64,000 nucleotides of DNA, taken from positions 1,116,001 through 1,180,000 of the forward strand of contig NZ_CP051515.1 in the NCBI RefSeq assembly GCF_012689525.1, in the 5' to 3' direction. The DNA comes from Paraburkholderia aromaticivorans (GTDB lineage Bacteria; Pseudomonadota; Gammaproteobacteria; Burkholderiales; Burkholderiaceae). This document shows, piece by piece, positions 37,369 through 46,787 of this stretch (within the stretch, counting starts at the first letter, position 1; every line of letters begins with the position of its first letter). Under the pieces are notes generated by a model that ran no database searches, was not told where the DNA came from, and worked only from the letters and a program-made list of their open reading frames with translations. Both the position numbers and the translations under genes were made by a program.

Positions 37369-37618
37369 CGCTCGGCATACCGTGGCTGGAATCGCCAGTG
37401 CACGGAAATCTGCTCCGGATGCCGCGCTTAGCCGAGGTGTCCGGCCGCCACTAATCTGGATTGGCGTACTACACGACCCAGCGCTCTGAAATCGACGGTC
37501 GCGTCCGCTGACCTGAAAGAACTCGTAGGTCCCGCTCCGCCCCTGATCCGAACAGTGTCAAACCCTATTGACAGTGCCCGGATAGTCGGCGCGCGCTCAA
37601 TTTCCCGTGGAGCCTCCC

Positions 37619-38983
37619 ATGAATCACGCCAGCACCGTCGACGGTACCCTCGAACCGGATGAAATCGAGTACAGCATGAAAAGAATTGCGATCGCGAGTG
37701 TCATTGGCACAACCGTCGAATGGTACGACCTGTTCGTGTTCGCGACCGCCTCGGCGCTTGTGTTCAATAAGGTGTTCTTTCCGGGTTTTGTGCCGTTGAT
37801 TGGCACCTTGCTTGCGTTCGGCACCTTTGCGTCTGCGTACCTGGCACGTATCGTCGGCGCGGCGCTGTTCGGCCATTTCGGCGACAGGCTAGGGCGCAAG
37901 TCGATGCTGCTGGTGTCACTGGTGATCATGGGCATGGCCACATTTTGCATTGGGCTCCTGCCGGACTATGCGTCGATCGGTATCTGGGCGCCGCTCCTGC
38001 TGCTCACGCTACGCATCGTGCAAGGTCTCGCGCTGGGTGGCGAATGGGGCGGTGCGGTGTTGATGGCGGTCGAACACGCCCCCGCGAACCGGCGTGGCCT
38101 CTACGGTTCCTGGGTGCAAATTGGTGTGCCGGCAGGCACGTTGATCGCCAACCTCGTGTTTCTGTTGAGCAACGCATTGCTGCCCAACGGCGCGCTGCTT
38201 GCATGGGGTTGGCGTCTCCCTTTTCTGGGCAGTGTGTTGCTGGTCGCCGTCGGACTTTACGTTCGGTTGAACACGTCGGAAACGCCGTCGTTCCGTAAGA
38301 TCAGGGACACCAACGCTCAGGTTAAAGTGCCGTTGGCCGAACTGCTGGGCAAGCACTGGAAACCGGTGCTGCTGGGCGGCATTGCGACGATGTCGACCGG
38401 TACGTCCTTCAACCTGATCGTTGCATTTGGACTGACCTATGGAACGCAAACACTCGGCTATTCTCGCAACGCGATGCTATCCATTGCGCTCATCGCCTGC
38501 GCGCTTTGCGTTGTGATGTTGCCCGCGTTTGGGCGGCTTTCGGATCTGATCGGGCGCAAGCCCGTGATCATTGGCGGAATCGTCGCGGAGGCGTTGCTGG
38601 CATTCCCGCTTTTCTGGCTGCTCGACACCCGCGAGTTTCCCCTCGCGCTGCTGGGATACCTGTTGATGATGACCGCTTTCGCGGCCAACTACGGGCCGAT
38701 TGCCACCTTTCTCGCGGAACTGTTCAGCACTGAGATTCGATACTCGGGCCTGTCGGTCAGCTACATGCTGTCCGGTCTGTTGGGCAGTGCAGCGACGCCG
38801 ATCGTCACGACGGCACTACTGTCGGCCACCGGGAAGGGATCTTCGGTTGCGTGGTTTTTGGTCGCGTCAGCGATCATTTCGATCGCTGCGTTGCTGCTGA
38901 TTACGGAAACGCGCGGAAGGGACACGAATACAGCGACTTGGCCCGTGGCCGCGAGCCCTACGGTTCGCGGACAGCCACGCTGA
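37619..38983 (+). CDS. MFS transporter, metabolite:H+ symporter family
   Basis: A 454-residue carrier with 12 hydrophobic segments. MHS-family hallmarks: IASVIGTTVEWYDLFVFATA in helix 1, GHFGDRLGRKSMLLVSLVIM (loop 2-3 motif), VQGLALGGEWGGAVLMAVEH in helix 4 and GRLSDLIGRKPVIIGG at loop 8-9. These carriers import organic acids such as shikimate, citrate, ketoglutarate or tartrate relatives with protons. The start at 37619 has GGAG 7 bases upstream. It converges with the LysR gene (14-base gap) and sits beside tartrate dehydratase, so tartrate is a plausible substrate (inference). Confidence 0.92.
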   Translation: MNHASTVDGTLEPDEIEYSMKRIAIASVIGTTVEWYDLFVFATASALVFNKVFFPGFVPLIGTLLAFGTFASAYLARIVGAALFGHFGDRLGRKSMLLVSLVIMGMATFCIGLLPDYASIGIWAPLLLLTLRIVQGLALGGEWGGAVLMAVEHAPANRRGLYGSWVQIGVPAGTLIANLVFLLSNALLPNGALLAWGWRLPFLGSVLLVAVGLYVRLNTSETPSFRKIRDTNAQVKVPLAELLGKHWKPVLLGGIATMSTGTSFNLIVAFGLTYGTQTLGYSRNAMLSIALIACALCVVMLPAFGRLSDLIGRKPVIIGGIVAEALLAFPLFWLLDTREFPLALLGYLLMMTAFAANYGPIATFLAELFSTEIRYSGLSVSYMLSGLLGSAATPIVTTALLSATGKGSSVAWFLVASAIISIAALLLITETRGRDTNTATWPVAASPTVRGQPR

Positions 38984-38997
38984 CTGCGATGGACGAC

Positions 38998-39957
38998 TTA
39001 TGGCTTGCGGCCTGCTTTGTTTTTTTGTGCATAAATCAAGGCTCCGGTTTCAACCGGGACGAACGGCGCCTGAAAATGAACGATCAAAAAATCAATGAAT
39101 GCTCGCGCGCGCGCAGTCTGGTTCCGCTGGCTGGGATAGTAGACGAACAGATCAGCGGACGGCAGTAGTGTATCGGGCAACACCAGTTTTAACCGGCCGC
39201 TCTGAACGTACTTCGCCAGATCCCATTCGGAACGGATCAATATCCCGTGCCCGTCGAGCGCCCACCGCAGCACGATGTCACCATCGTTGCTTGAGAGCGC
39301 TCCTTTGACTTTCAGCGCTTCGGTGTGATCGCCTTGCAGGTATCTCCAGACGCCATAGGCATCATCGTTCTGGCGATGAATGATGCAGCGGTGCCGAACA
39401 AGGTCCTCGACGCGCTCGGGTGTTCCGAAACGCTCAAGGTACTTTGGAGACGCGCAAAGGAAACGACGGTTGCTCATGATGCGCCGTGCGCTAAGCCGGC
39501 TGTCGGGAAGCTCGCCAAAACGGATTGCCATATCGAATGCTTCCTCGACCAGATCGATGGGGCGGTCGGTTACCTGAAACTGGATTTCGACATTGGGAAA
39601 CCGCTTCGCGAAGTCAGATACCAGCGGCGCGATGGTCGTGCGCCCGAAGCCGAGCGTCGCATTGACGCGTAACAGCCCATGCGGGTCGGACTTGGCCCCG
39701 GATATCTCGTCTTCCATCTGCCGGACTTGCCCGACGATCTGCGTCGCGTAGCGCAGGTAGGTTTCGCCTTCCGGCGTCAGACTGACACTCCGCGTCGTCC
39801 TGTTGACCAGCCGCGCCCCCAGCCTCTGTTCGATCAGCCCCAGCCGTTTGGTCGCCGCCGGCGGGGTGAGATCGAGCGCACGCGCCGCTCCTGACATGCT
39901 TTTCAGCCTGGCGAGGAGGATAAAAAACTCGAAATCGGAGGTCGAATCCGTTGTCAC
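38998..39957 (-). CDS. LysR-family regulator of the tartrate cluster
   Basis: A 319-residue LysR regulator with HTH SDFEFFILLARLKSMSGAAR and LDLTPPAATKRLGLIEQRLG, and an effector domain from about residue 90. The start is GTG at 39957. It is divergent from the D-tartrate dehydratase gene and convergent with the MHS transporter, so it is the likely regulator of tartrate use (inference). The 129-base divergent gap is AT-richer than its surroundings and probably holds the operator. Confidence 0.92.
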   Translation of the reverse strand: MTTDSTSDFEFFILLARLKSMSGAARALDLTPPAATKRLGLIEQRLGARLVNRTTRSVSLTPEGETYLRYATQIVGQVRQMEDEISGAKSDPHGLLRVNATLGFGRTTIAPLVSDFAKRFPNVEIQFQVTDRPIDLVEEAFDMAIRFGELPDSRLSARRIMSNRRFLCASPKYLERFGTPERVEDLVRHRCIIHRQNDDAYGVWRYLQGDHTEALKVKGALSSNDGDIVLRWALDGHGILIRSEWDLAKYVQSGRLKLVLPDTLLPSADLFVYYPSQRNQTARARAFIDFLIVHFQAPFVPVETGALIYAQKNKAGRKP

Positions 39958-40086
39958 TTCAGTTGTTCACCTAAAGTAAAAAATGAAATGAATCTAAGCG
40001 AATTCTAACCCCTCCTTTCGCGGATAAGCTTGTTTCCATTGCAGCCAGACGCATGCAATACGTGCCCAAACTCAGGAGACAGTGTC

Positions 40087-41253
40087 ATGAAAATTGTTGA
40101 AATCCGCGAAAAGACCATTCCGATCAGCTCCCCGATCCGGAATGCTTACATTGACTTCAGCAAGATGACGCTGAGTCTCGTCGCCGTGGTGACGGATGTC
40201 ATCCGGGACGGCAAGCCGGTTGTCGGTTACGGTTTCAATTCCAACGGCCGCTACGGGCAGGGCAAGCTGATGCGCGAGCGTTTTATTCCGCGCATCCTCG
40301 AAGCCGATCCCGCCACGCTCGTCAACGATGCCGGCGACAACCTCGATCCGCACAAGATCTGGGCGACCATGTTCACGAACGAAAAACCGGGTGGCCACGG
40401 CGAGCGCTCGGTCGCGATCGGCACCATCGACATGGCGATCTGGGATGCGGTGGCGAAAATCGAAGGCAAGCCGCTGTTCCAGTTACTGGCTGATCGTTAT
40501 GGTAATGGCCAGCCCGACCGCAAGATTTTCGTGTACGCCGCCGGCGGTTATTACTACCCCGGCCAGGACCACCAGAAGCTGAAAGACGAAATGCGCAGCT
40601 ACATCGACCGTGGCTATACGGTGGTGAAGAAGAAGATTGGCGGCGCATCGCTCGATGAAGATCTGCGCCGCATCGACTCGATTCTGAGCGTGCTCGGTGA
40701 CGGTCAGAAGCTGGCGGTCGATGCAAACGGCCGCTTCGATCTCGACACCGCCGTTCAATACGCGAAGGCGCTCTCGCAGTACGACCTGTTCTGGTACGAA
40801 GAACCGGGCGACCCGCTCGACTATGAATTGCAGGCAACGCTGCGTAACTACTACGACAAGCCGATGGCGACCGGTGAAGACCTGTTCTCGATGCAGGACG
40901 CCCGCAACCTGATTCGCTACGGCGGCATGCGCCCGGATCGCGACTGGTTGCAATTCGACTGCGCGTTGAGCTATGGCCTCGTCGAATACCTGCGCACGCT
41001 CGACATGCTGCGTCAGCATGGCTGGTCGCCGAGCCGCTGCATTCCGCACGGCGGACATCAGATGTCGCTGAATATTGCCGCCGGCCTCGGTCTGGGCGGC
41101 AACGAATCCTATCCGGACCTGTTCCAGCCGTTTGGCGGATTCCCCGACGGCGTAAAGGTGGAAAACGGTTACATCACCATGCCCGATCTGCCCGGCATTG
41201 GCTTCGAAGGAAAAGCCGATCTCTTCGCCGAGATGCAAAAGCTGTCCGCATAA
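40087..41253 (+). CDS. tarD: D(-)-tartrate dehydratase
   Basis: A 388-residue enolase-superfamily enzyme converting D-tartrate to oxaloacetate. It is strikingly close to the characterised Bradyrhizobium D-tartrate dehydratase along its length (for example SSPIRNAYIDF, NEKPGGHGERSVA, MRPDRDWLQFDCALSYGL, IPHGGHQMSLNIAAGLGL). Metal ligands are Asp 212, Glu 238 and Glu 264; the catalytic Lys 183 (KKKIGG) and His 321 line up with Lys 184 and His 322 of that enzyme. ATG 40087 has GGAG 9 bases upstream. It is followed by dctA and a malic enzyme, making a tartrate-to-pyruvate cluster. Confidence 0.93.
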   Translation: MKIVEIREKTIPISSPIRNAYIDFSKMTLSLVAVVTDVIRDGKPVVGYGFNSNGRYGQGKLMRERFIPRILEADPATLVNDAGDNLDPHKIWATMFTNEKPGGHGERSVAIGTIDMAIWDAVAKIEGKPLFQLLADRYGNGQPDRKIFVYAAGGYYYPGQDHQKLKDEMRSYIDRGYTVVKKKIGGASLDEDLRRIDSILSVLGDGQKLAVDANGRFDLDTAVQYAKALSQYDLFWYEEPGDPLDYELQATLRNYYDKPMATGEDLFSMQDARNLIRYGGMRPDRDWLQFDCALSYGLVEYLRTLDMLRQHGWSPSRCIPHGGHQMSLNIAAGLGLGGNESYPDLFQPFGGFPDGVKVENGYITMPDLPGIGFEGKADLFAEMQKLSA

Positions 41254-41272
41254 GCCGTCAACCGGCATAACG

Positions 41273-41372
41273 CGCCGACAAAAGCGTCGGCGTAGCGTTC
41301 AAAAAAACAGACAAAAGGAACGCAGCCGAAATCACTCGGTGCTCACCGCAGCGGTAGATCCCGCTGCGGGTG
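41273..41372. repeat. Two hairpins between tarD and dctA
   Basis: Hairpin 1: CGCCGAC (41273-41279) and GTCGGCG (41286-41292) with a 6-base loop. Hairpin 2: CACCGCAGCGG (41344-41354) and CCGCTGCGGGTG (41361-41372), one bulged base, 6-base loop. Neither has a U tract. They may process the transcript or lower expression of the downstream genes. Confidence 0.5.
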
Positions 41373-42074
41373 TTCGACCTGACTTTCATTAAAAGATGCC
41401 ACGCATAGGAGACAGTCATGCGGGTTTCAAAGATCGGAAAATCTCTTTCCAAGCTCTACGTCCAGGTTCTGATTGGCATTATTGCCGGTGTCCTCGTCGG
41501 CCACTTCTACCCTGACATCGGTTCTCAACTTAAACCACTCGGTGACCTGTTCATTAAACTGATCCGGATGCTGCTTGCCCCGATCATTTTCGCATCCGTT
41601 GTTGTCGGTATTGCCCGCATGAATGACCTTCACGAGGCTGGCCGGGTGGGCGTCAAGGCAGTCCTTTACTTCGAAGTCGCATCGACGATTGCGCTGCTGG
41701 TTGGCCTCGTGGTCGTGAACATCGTCAGGCCCGGCAGCGGGATGAACATTGATCCCACGCACATCGACAGTTCAGCCATTGCCACCTACACCCACGCGGC
41801 TGAGCAGCATGGGATGCTTGAGTTCTTGATGAGCATCGTTCCGAACAGTATTGTCGGGGCATTCGCGAATGGAGATATTCTGCCCATCATCTTCTTCTCG
41901 CTTCTGCTCGCGGTCGCCCTCGCCAAGCTTGGTCCCCGCACAGCGCCGTTCGTCGACATGCTCGACATGTTCCTTCAGGGCATGTTTGGCGTGGTTCGGA
42001 TCGTCATGTATGTCGCACCGATCGGCGCCTTCGGCGGCATGGCGTTCACAATCGCCAAGTATGGGATTGGCACG

Positions 42075-42083
42075 CTGGCGTCG
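42075..42083. repeat. Target-site duplication, left copy
   Basis: CTGGCGTCG, identical to the copy at 43506-43514. A 9-bp (or 8-bp) duplication is typical of IS256-family insertion. Confidence 0.9.
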
Positions 42084-42109
42084 AGTTATCGTCAGAAGTG
42101 GTGTACGGG
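42084..42109. repeat. Left terminal inverted repeat of the IS
   Basis: A 26-bp end beginning AGTTATCGTCA and ending GTGGTGTACGGG, matching the complement of the right end at 22 of 26 positions. Confidence 0.88.
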
Positions 42110-42198
42110 GATGAGTCGGGGATTTGAGAAGGCGGCGGCGGTTAGCTGAGAATGTTGCTTGTCGAGAGTAACGAACCAGCGAACCGGAATCCACCACC

Positions 42199-43467
42199 AT
42201 GAAGAAGTTTACGGAAGAAACGAACGACGGTAAAGCAGCAGCAAGCGTTGGTAGCCTTGATGAGCTGATCCAGCAAGGCGCGCGACAGATCATCCAGCAG
42301 GCGATCGAGGCAGAATTGGCAACATTGCTCGAACAGTACGGGAACGTGAAGACACTCGACGGCCGGCGCGCCGTGGTGCGCAACGGCTATCTGCCGGAGC
42401 GTGAGGTCGTCACGGCGATCGGTCCGGTCCCAGTCAAAGTGCCGAAGGTACGCGACCGCTCAGGCTCGGGCGTGAAGTTCAATTCGAACATTGTGCCGCC
42501 CTACATCCGCAAGTCACCACGGGTGTCGGCGGCGCTGCCGTGGCTCTACCTGCGCGGCGTGTCGACCGGCAACATGAGTGAGGCGCTCAGCGTGCTGCTG
42601 GGCGAGCAGGCGAAAGGGCTTTCGCCGAACGTAGTCAGCCGCCTGAAGGCGCAATGGGCCGAGGAGCACCTGTTATGGAACCGACGCGACCTAGCAGACG
42701 CGCGCTGGGTCTACTGGTGGGCTGACGGCATTCATACCGGACTGCGCAGCGACGATTCCGAGGGCCAGTGCCTGCTGGTGATCATCGGCGTGAAGCCGGA
42801 CGGAACGAAGGAGCGCGTGGCGATCGCCGACGGCTATCGCGAATCGAAGGACGCGTGGCGCGACGTGTTGCTTGATCTGAAGGCGCGTGGCCTGCAAGGC
42901 GGCCCGATGCTGGCAAGCGGGGACGGTGCCATGGGGTTGTGGGCAGCATTGGCCGAAGTGTTCCCGCAGACGCGGCACCAGCGCTGCTGGTTTCACAAGA
43001 CCGGCAACGTGCTCAACGCATTACCGAAATCGCAGCACAGCCGGGCCAAGGAAGGACTACAGGAAATCTGGCAAGCCGCCACGCGCGAAGACGCGCTCGC
43101 GGCCTTCAACCGTTTCGTCGACGTCTATTCGGCCAAATATCCGAAAGCCGCCGGGAAGCTCACAAACGATCGCAATGAGTTGCTGGCCTTCTACGATTTT
43201 CCCGGGGAGCACTGGCAGCACTTGCGGACCACAAACCCCATTGAATCGACGTTTGCAACCGTCCGGCATCGCACGACGCGCACGCGCAATTGTGTTTCGC
43301 GAGCGACCTTTCTCGGTCTGGCATTCAAGCTGATCGAGTCGGCCGAGCAATCGTGGCGACGCATTCGCGCACCAGAGAAGATCGCCTCGCTGCTTGAAGG
43401 AATCCCTTTCAAGGATGGCGTACCGGTGACCGACAGCACACCGGCCCAGCAACCGTTGGCCGCCTGA
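42199..43467 (+). CDS. IS256-family (Mutator-like) transposase
   Basis: A 422-residue DDE transposase. N-terminal domain, then the catalytic Asp in [12 protein letters not shown], second Asp in [14 protein letters not shown], conserved [15 protein letters not shown], and catalytic Glu in [15 protein letters not shown]. The length is normal and the frame intact. It starts 116 bases inside the left end and stops 38 bases before the right end. The mechanism is cut- or copy-out through a circular intermediate in this family (established knowledge). Confidence 0.96.
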   Translation: MKKFTEETNDGKAAASVGSLDELIQQGARQIIQQAIEAELATLLEQYGNVKTLDGRRAVVRNGYLPEREVVTAIGPVPVKVPKVRDRSGSGVKFNSNIVPPYIRKSPRVSAALPWLYLRGVSTGNMSEALSVLLGEQAKGLSPNVVSRLKAQWAEEHLLWNRRDLADARWVYWWADGIHTGLRSDDSEGQCLLVIIGVKPDGTKERVAIADGYRESKDAWRDVLLDLKARGLQGGPMLASGDGAMGLWAALAEVFPQTRHQRCWFHKTGNVLNALPKSQHSRAKEGLQEIWQAATREDALAAFNRFVDVYSAKYPKAAGKLTNDRNELLAFYDFPGEHWQHLRTTNPIESTFATVRHRTTRTRNCVSRATFLGLAFKLIESAEQSWRRIRAPEKIASLLEGIPFKDGVPVTDSTPAQQPLAA

Positions 43468-43479
43468 TCATGCCTGCCG

Positions 43480-43505
43480 CCCGTACACCACATTTGACTT
43501 TAACT
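43480..43505. repeat. Right terminal inverted repeat of the IS
   Basis: A 26-bp end reading CCCGTACACCAC and finishing TAACT, the inverted partner of the left end. Confidence 0.88.
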
Positions 43506-43514
43506 CTGGCGTCG
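43506..43514. repeat. Target-site duplication, right copy
   Basis: CTGGCGTCG, identical to the left copy. It joins directly to the second half of dctA. Confidence 0.9.
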
Positions 43515-44245
43515 TTTGGCCAGTTGATGGGCTGCCTCTATCTGACTTGTGTCATCTTCGTGGTCGTTGTCCTCGGCATCGTGATGCGGATGTGTGGGTT
43601 GTCGTTATGGAAGTTTCTCCGCTACATTAGGGATGAAATCTTCATCACCCTCGGCACGGCTTCAACTGAAGCGGTGCTCCCGCAAATGCTCATCAAGATG
43701 GAGAAACTGGGGTGTTCACGACCCGTCGTTGGGATGGTATTGCCTACGGGCTACACTTTCAATGCCGATGGAACCGCGATTTACCTGACGATGGCCGCAC
43801 TGTTCATTGCTCAAGCGATGAATATCCATCTGACGATCTGGGACCAGTTGCTCCTGCTCGGCGTGATGTTGCTGACGTCCAAAGGGTCTGCGGGTGTAGC
43901 CGGAGCGGGATTCGTGGCGTTGGCTGCCACGCTGGCCACCATGCACAAAATCCCTGTGTCCGGATTGGTGCTGTTGCTGGGCGTTGACCGCTTCCTCAAC
44001 GAGGCCCGCGCGGTGACGAACCTGATCGGCAACGGGGTGGCGACCATTGTGGTGGCCCGATGGGAGGGTGCGCTCGATATGGACAAGGCGCGAGCGATGC
44101 TCAACCGGACCGCCGACACAAGCATTGATGCCCTTGAGTCCACTGGTCTGGAGCCGGCAGTTGGGGCGACGCCGACGAAAGATTCCATTGTCCAGCCCCA
44201 CAGTCATTGAGTCGTCCAGTCAACTTCATCCCGAGTACCGCAGCC

Positions 44246-46543
44246 ATGACCAAGCAATCTGATACAACGAGCTTCCGCGAAGCCGCCCTCGATTACCACG
44301 AGTTCCCGACGCCTGGGAAGCTGGCGATCACGCCGACGAAGCAGATGATCAACCAGCGCGACCTGGCGCTGGCCTACTCTCCCGGGGTTGCGTTCGCGTG
44401 CGAGGAAATCGTCGAAAACCCGCTGAACGCCGCGCGCTTCACTGCGCGCAGCAACCTCGTCGGCGTTGTCACAAACGGCACCGCGGTGCTGGGCCTGGGC
44501 AACATCGGCCCGCTGGCGTCCAAGCCGGTTATGGAAGGCAAAGCGGTGCTATTCAAGAAGTTTGCCGGCATCGACGTGTTCGACATCGAGCTGAACGAGT
44601 CGGATCCGCACAAGCTGGTGGATGTGATCGCCGCGCTGGAGCCGACCTTCGGCGGGATCAATCTGGAAGACATCAAGGCGCCGGACTGCTTCATCGTCGA
44701 ACGCGAATGCCGCAAGCGCATGAAGATTCCGGTCTTCCACGACGACCAGCACGGCACGGCGATTGTCGTCGCGGCGGCGATCATCAACGGTCTGAAGGTA
44801 GTCGGCAAGCACATCAAGGAAGTGAAGCTGGTGGCGTCGGGCGCAGGTGCGGCGGCGCTGGCCTGTCTTGACCTCCTCGTCGATCTCGGGTTGCCACTCG
44901 AAAACATTCTGGTGACGGACCTCGCCGGCGTGGTCTACAAGGGCCGCGTCGAGTTGATGGACCCGGACAAGGAACGGTTCGCACGCGAAACCGACGCCCG
45001 CACGCTTGCCGAAGCCATCGCCGGCGCGGACGTTTTCCTGGGGCTGTCGGCCGGCGGCGTGCTCAAGCAGGACATGGTCAAGCAGATGGCGGACAAGCCG
45101 CTGATTCTGGCACTCGCCAATCCAACGCCGGAAATCCTGCCGGAACTCGCCCTCGAAGTACGTCCGGATGCCATCCTCGCCACGGGACGTGCCGACTTTC
45201 CGAACCAGGTGAACAACGTTCTGGTGTTCCCGTTCCTGTTCCGCGGCGCGCTGGACGCGGGCGCGACCACGGTGACGCGGGCAATGGAAATTGCGGCCGT
45301 CAACGCGCTTGCTGAACTGGCGCGCCAGGAGCAGAGCGATATCGTTGCGACGGCTTACGGCATTCGGGATCTATCGTTCGGGCCGGAATACCTGATTCCG
45401 AAGCCGTTTGACCCACGTCTGATTGTCAAACTCGCGCCAGCGGTGGCGAAGGCCGCGATGGATTCAGGCGTCGCCGAGCGTCCGATCGAGGACATGGAAG
45501 CCTACGCACAGCATTTGCAGCAGTTCGTGTATCAGAGTGGCACAACGATGAAGCCGATCTTCCAGTTGGCGCGTAGCGTTGAGCCGGAGAAGAAACGCAT
45601 TGTGTTCGCTGAAGGCGAAGAAGAGCGCGTGCTGCGCGCGGTGCGGATTATCGTCGACGAAAAGCTGGCTAAGCCGATTCTGATTGGCCGTCCGGCCGTG
45701 ATCGAGCAGCGGATGACGCGTTACGGCCTGCGTCTGGTCGCGGGTCAGGACTACACGGTCGTGAACACCGACCATGACGAGCGCTACCGCGATTTCTGGC
45801 AGGAATACTACAAGATGATGTCCCGCAAGGGCATCACACAGCAGATGGCGAAGCTCGAAATGCGCCGCCGCACCACGCTGATCGGCGCAATGCTGGTGAA
45901 GCGGGGCGAGGCGGACGGCATGATCTGCGGCATGATCAGCACGACGCACCGGCATCTGCATTTCATCGATCAGGTGATTGGCAAGAAGAAAGGCTGCAAC
46001 GTCTACGCAGCGATGAACGCGCTGGTGCTGCCTGGTCGGCAGATTTTCCTCGTCGATACGCACGTGAACGTCGATCCGACGGCCGAAGAACTCGCCGAAA
46101 TCACGATCATGGCTGCCGACGAAGTGCTGCGCTTCGGCATCGAACCTAAGATCGCGCTGGTGTCGCATTCGAATTTCGGCACGAGCAACGCGCCGTCGGC
46201 GCAGAAGATGCGCGATGTGCTGGCGCTCCTGCGCCAACGCGCACCACACTTGCAGGTGGACGGAGAAATGCATGGTGGTCTTGCGCTCGACCACAAGCTG
46301 CGCCGCGAAGTGATGCCCGATTCGACGCTCGAAGGTGACGCGAACCTGCTCGTGTTGCCGAACATCGACGCGGCCAACATCTCGTACAACCTGCTGAAAA
46401 CGGCCGCGGGCAACAACGTCGCAATTGGCTCGATTTTGTTGGGCGCGGCGCAGCCGGTGCATGTATTGCCGCCATCCGCGACGGTGCGCCGGATCGTCAA
46501 TATGACGGCGTTGCTGGTGGCGGATGTGATCGCACTCAAGTAG
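44246..46543 (+). CDS. maeB: NADP-type malic enzyme with phosphotransacetylase-like domain
   Basis: A 765-residue multimodular malic enzyme (malate to pyruvate and CO2). The malic enzyme part (1-430) shows ALAYSPGVAFACEEI, NGTAVLGLGNIGPLASKPVM, VFHDDQHGTAIVVAAAIING and the NADP-fold SGAGAAALACLDLL. The C-terminal part (about 440-765) is phosphotransacetylase-like (RIVFAEGEEERVLRA, AMNALVLPGRQIFLVDTHVN), probably regulatory. The start at 44246 is by homology; the site upstream is weak. It lies 36 bases after dctA, so the insertion there may reduce its expression unless the element drives it. It completes tartrate-to-pyruvate conversion. Confidence 0.96.
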   Translation: MTKQSDTTSFREAALDYHEFPTPGKLAITPTKQMINQRDLALAYSPGVAFACEEIVENPLNAARFTARSNLVGVVTNGTAVLGLGNIGPLASKPVMEGKAVLFKKFAGIDVFDIELNESDPHKLVDVIAALEPTFGGINLEDIKAPDCFIVERECRKRMKIPVFHDDQHGTAIVVAAAIINGLKVVGKHIKEVKLVASGAGAAALACLDLLVDLGLPLENILVTDLAGVVYKGRVELMDPDKERFARETDARTLAEAIAGADVFLGLSAGGVLKQDMVKQMADKPLILALANPTPEILPELALEVRPDAILATGRADFPNQVNNVLVFPFLFRGALDAGATTVTRAMEIAAVNALAELARQEQSDIVATAYGIRDLSFGPEYLIPKPFDPRLIVKLAPAVAKAAMDSGVAERPIEDMEAYAQHLQQFVYQSGTTMKPIFQLARSVEPEKKRIVFAEGEEERVLRAVRIIVDEKLAKPILIGRPAVIEQRMTRYGLRLVAGQDYTVVNTDHDERYRDFWQEYYKMMSRKGITQQMAKLEMRRRTTLIGAMLVKRGEADGMICGMISTTHRHLHFIDQVIGKKKGCNVYAAMNALVLPGRQIFLVDTHVNVDPTAEELAEITIMAADEVLRFGIEPKIALVSHSNFGTSNAPSAQKMRDVLALLRQRAPHLQVDGEMHGGLALDHKLRREVMPDSTLEGDANLLVLPNIDAANISYNLLKTAAGNNVAIGSILLGAAQPVHVLPPSATVRRIVNMTALLVADVIALK

Positions 46544-46787
46544 CCGCGGCGTTCAAATACCAGGACTGCGTTATGCGTGGTTTCTGCAAATTCACGTGTT
46601 GGCAGAAAGAAAATGCGCGACGAACGGCGCTCTGTTATCGAGGCACGACGGTCGGGTCGAAGCGCAGCTTCGGACCTTCGGCAAAAGGCTGTGAATGACG
46701 GCAACGGGTCGTCACGTGTCCGACGCGTCAAGCAGTACGCGGCCAGCTTCCACCGCGCGCTCGAAACATATTGCAGTCAACCCGTCT

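Larger units (their letters stand above)
42084..43505 (+). mobile_element. IS256-family insertion sequence, 1,422 bp
   Basis: A complete element with one transposase gene and imperfect 26-bp terminal inverted repeats: left 42084-42109, right 43480-43505, 22 of 26 positions identical, both beginning AGTTA and sharing GTGGTGTACGGG inside. It is flanked by a 9-bp direct repeat CTGGCGTCG. It interrupts dctA in the same orientation as the host gene. Intact ends and an intact transposase suggest a recent, potentially active insertion. Confidence 0.93.
41418..44210 (+). pseudogene. dctA: C4-dicarboxylate transporter gene split by an insertion sequence
   Basis: The first 222 codons (41418-42083) and last 231 codons plus stop (43515-44210) together encode a full DctA of 453 residues, an inner-membrane C4-dicarboxylate:cation symporter. 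Left part: KLYVQVLIGIIAGVLVGHFY to GGMAFTIAKYGIGTLAS. Right part: [15 protein letters not shown], then [20 protein letters not shown] and [20 protein letters not shown], the conserved substrate-binding loops, and [15 protein letters not shown]. Removing the element at 42084-43505 and one copy of the 9-bp duplication restores the frame exactly. As it stands, neither half should transport. An internal ATG at 43470, inside the element, could give a truncated C-terminal product. Confidence 0.93.

Noticed and set aside
46581..46608. Stem TTTCTGC / GCAGAAA after maeB considered as terminator
   Set aside because: The loop is 14 bases, and no U tract follows on either strand.
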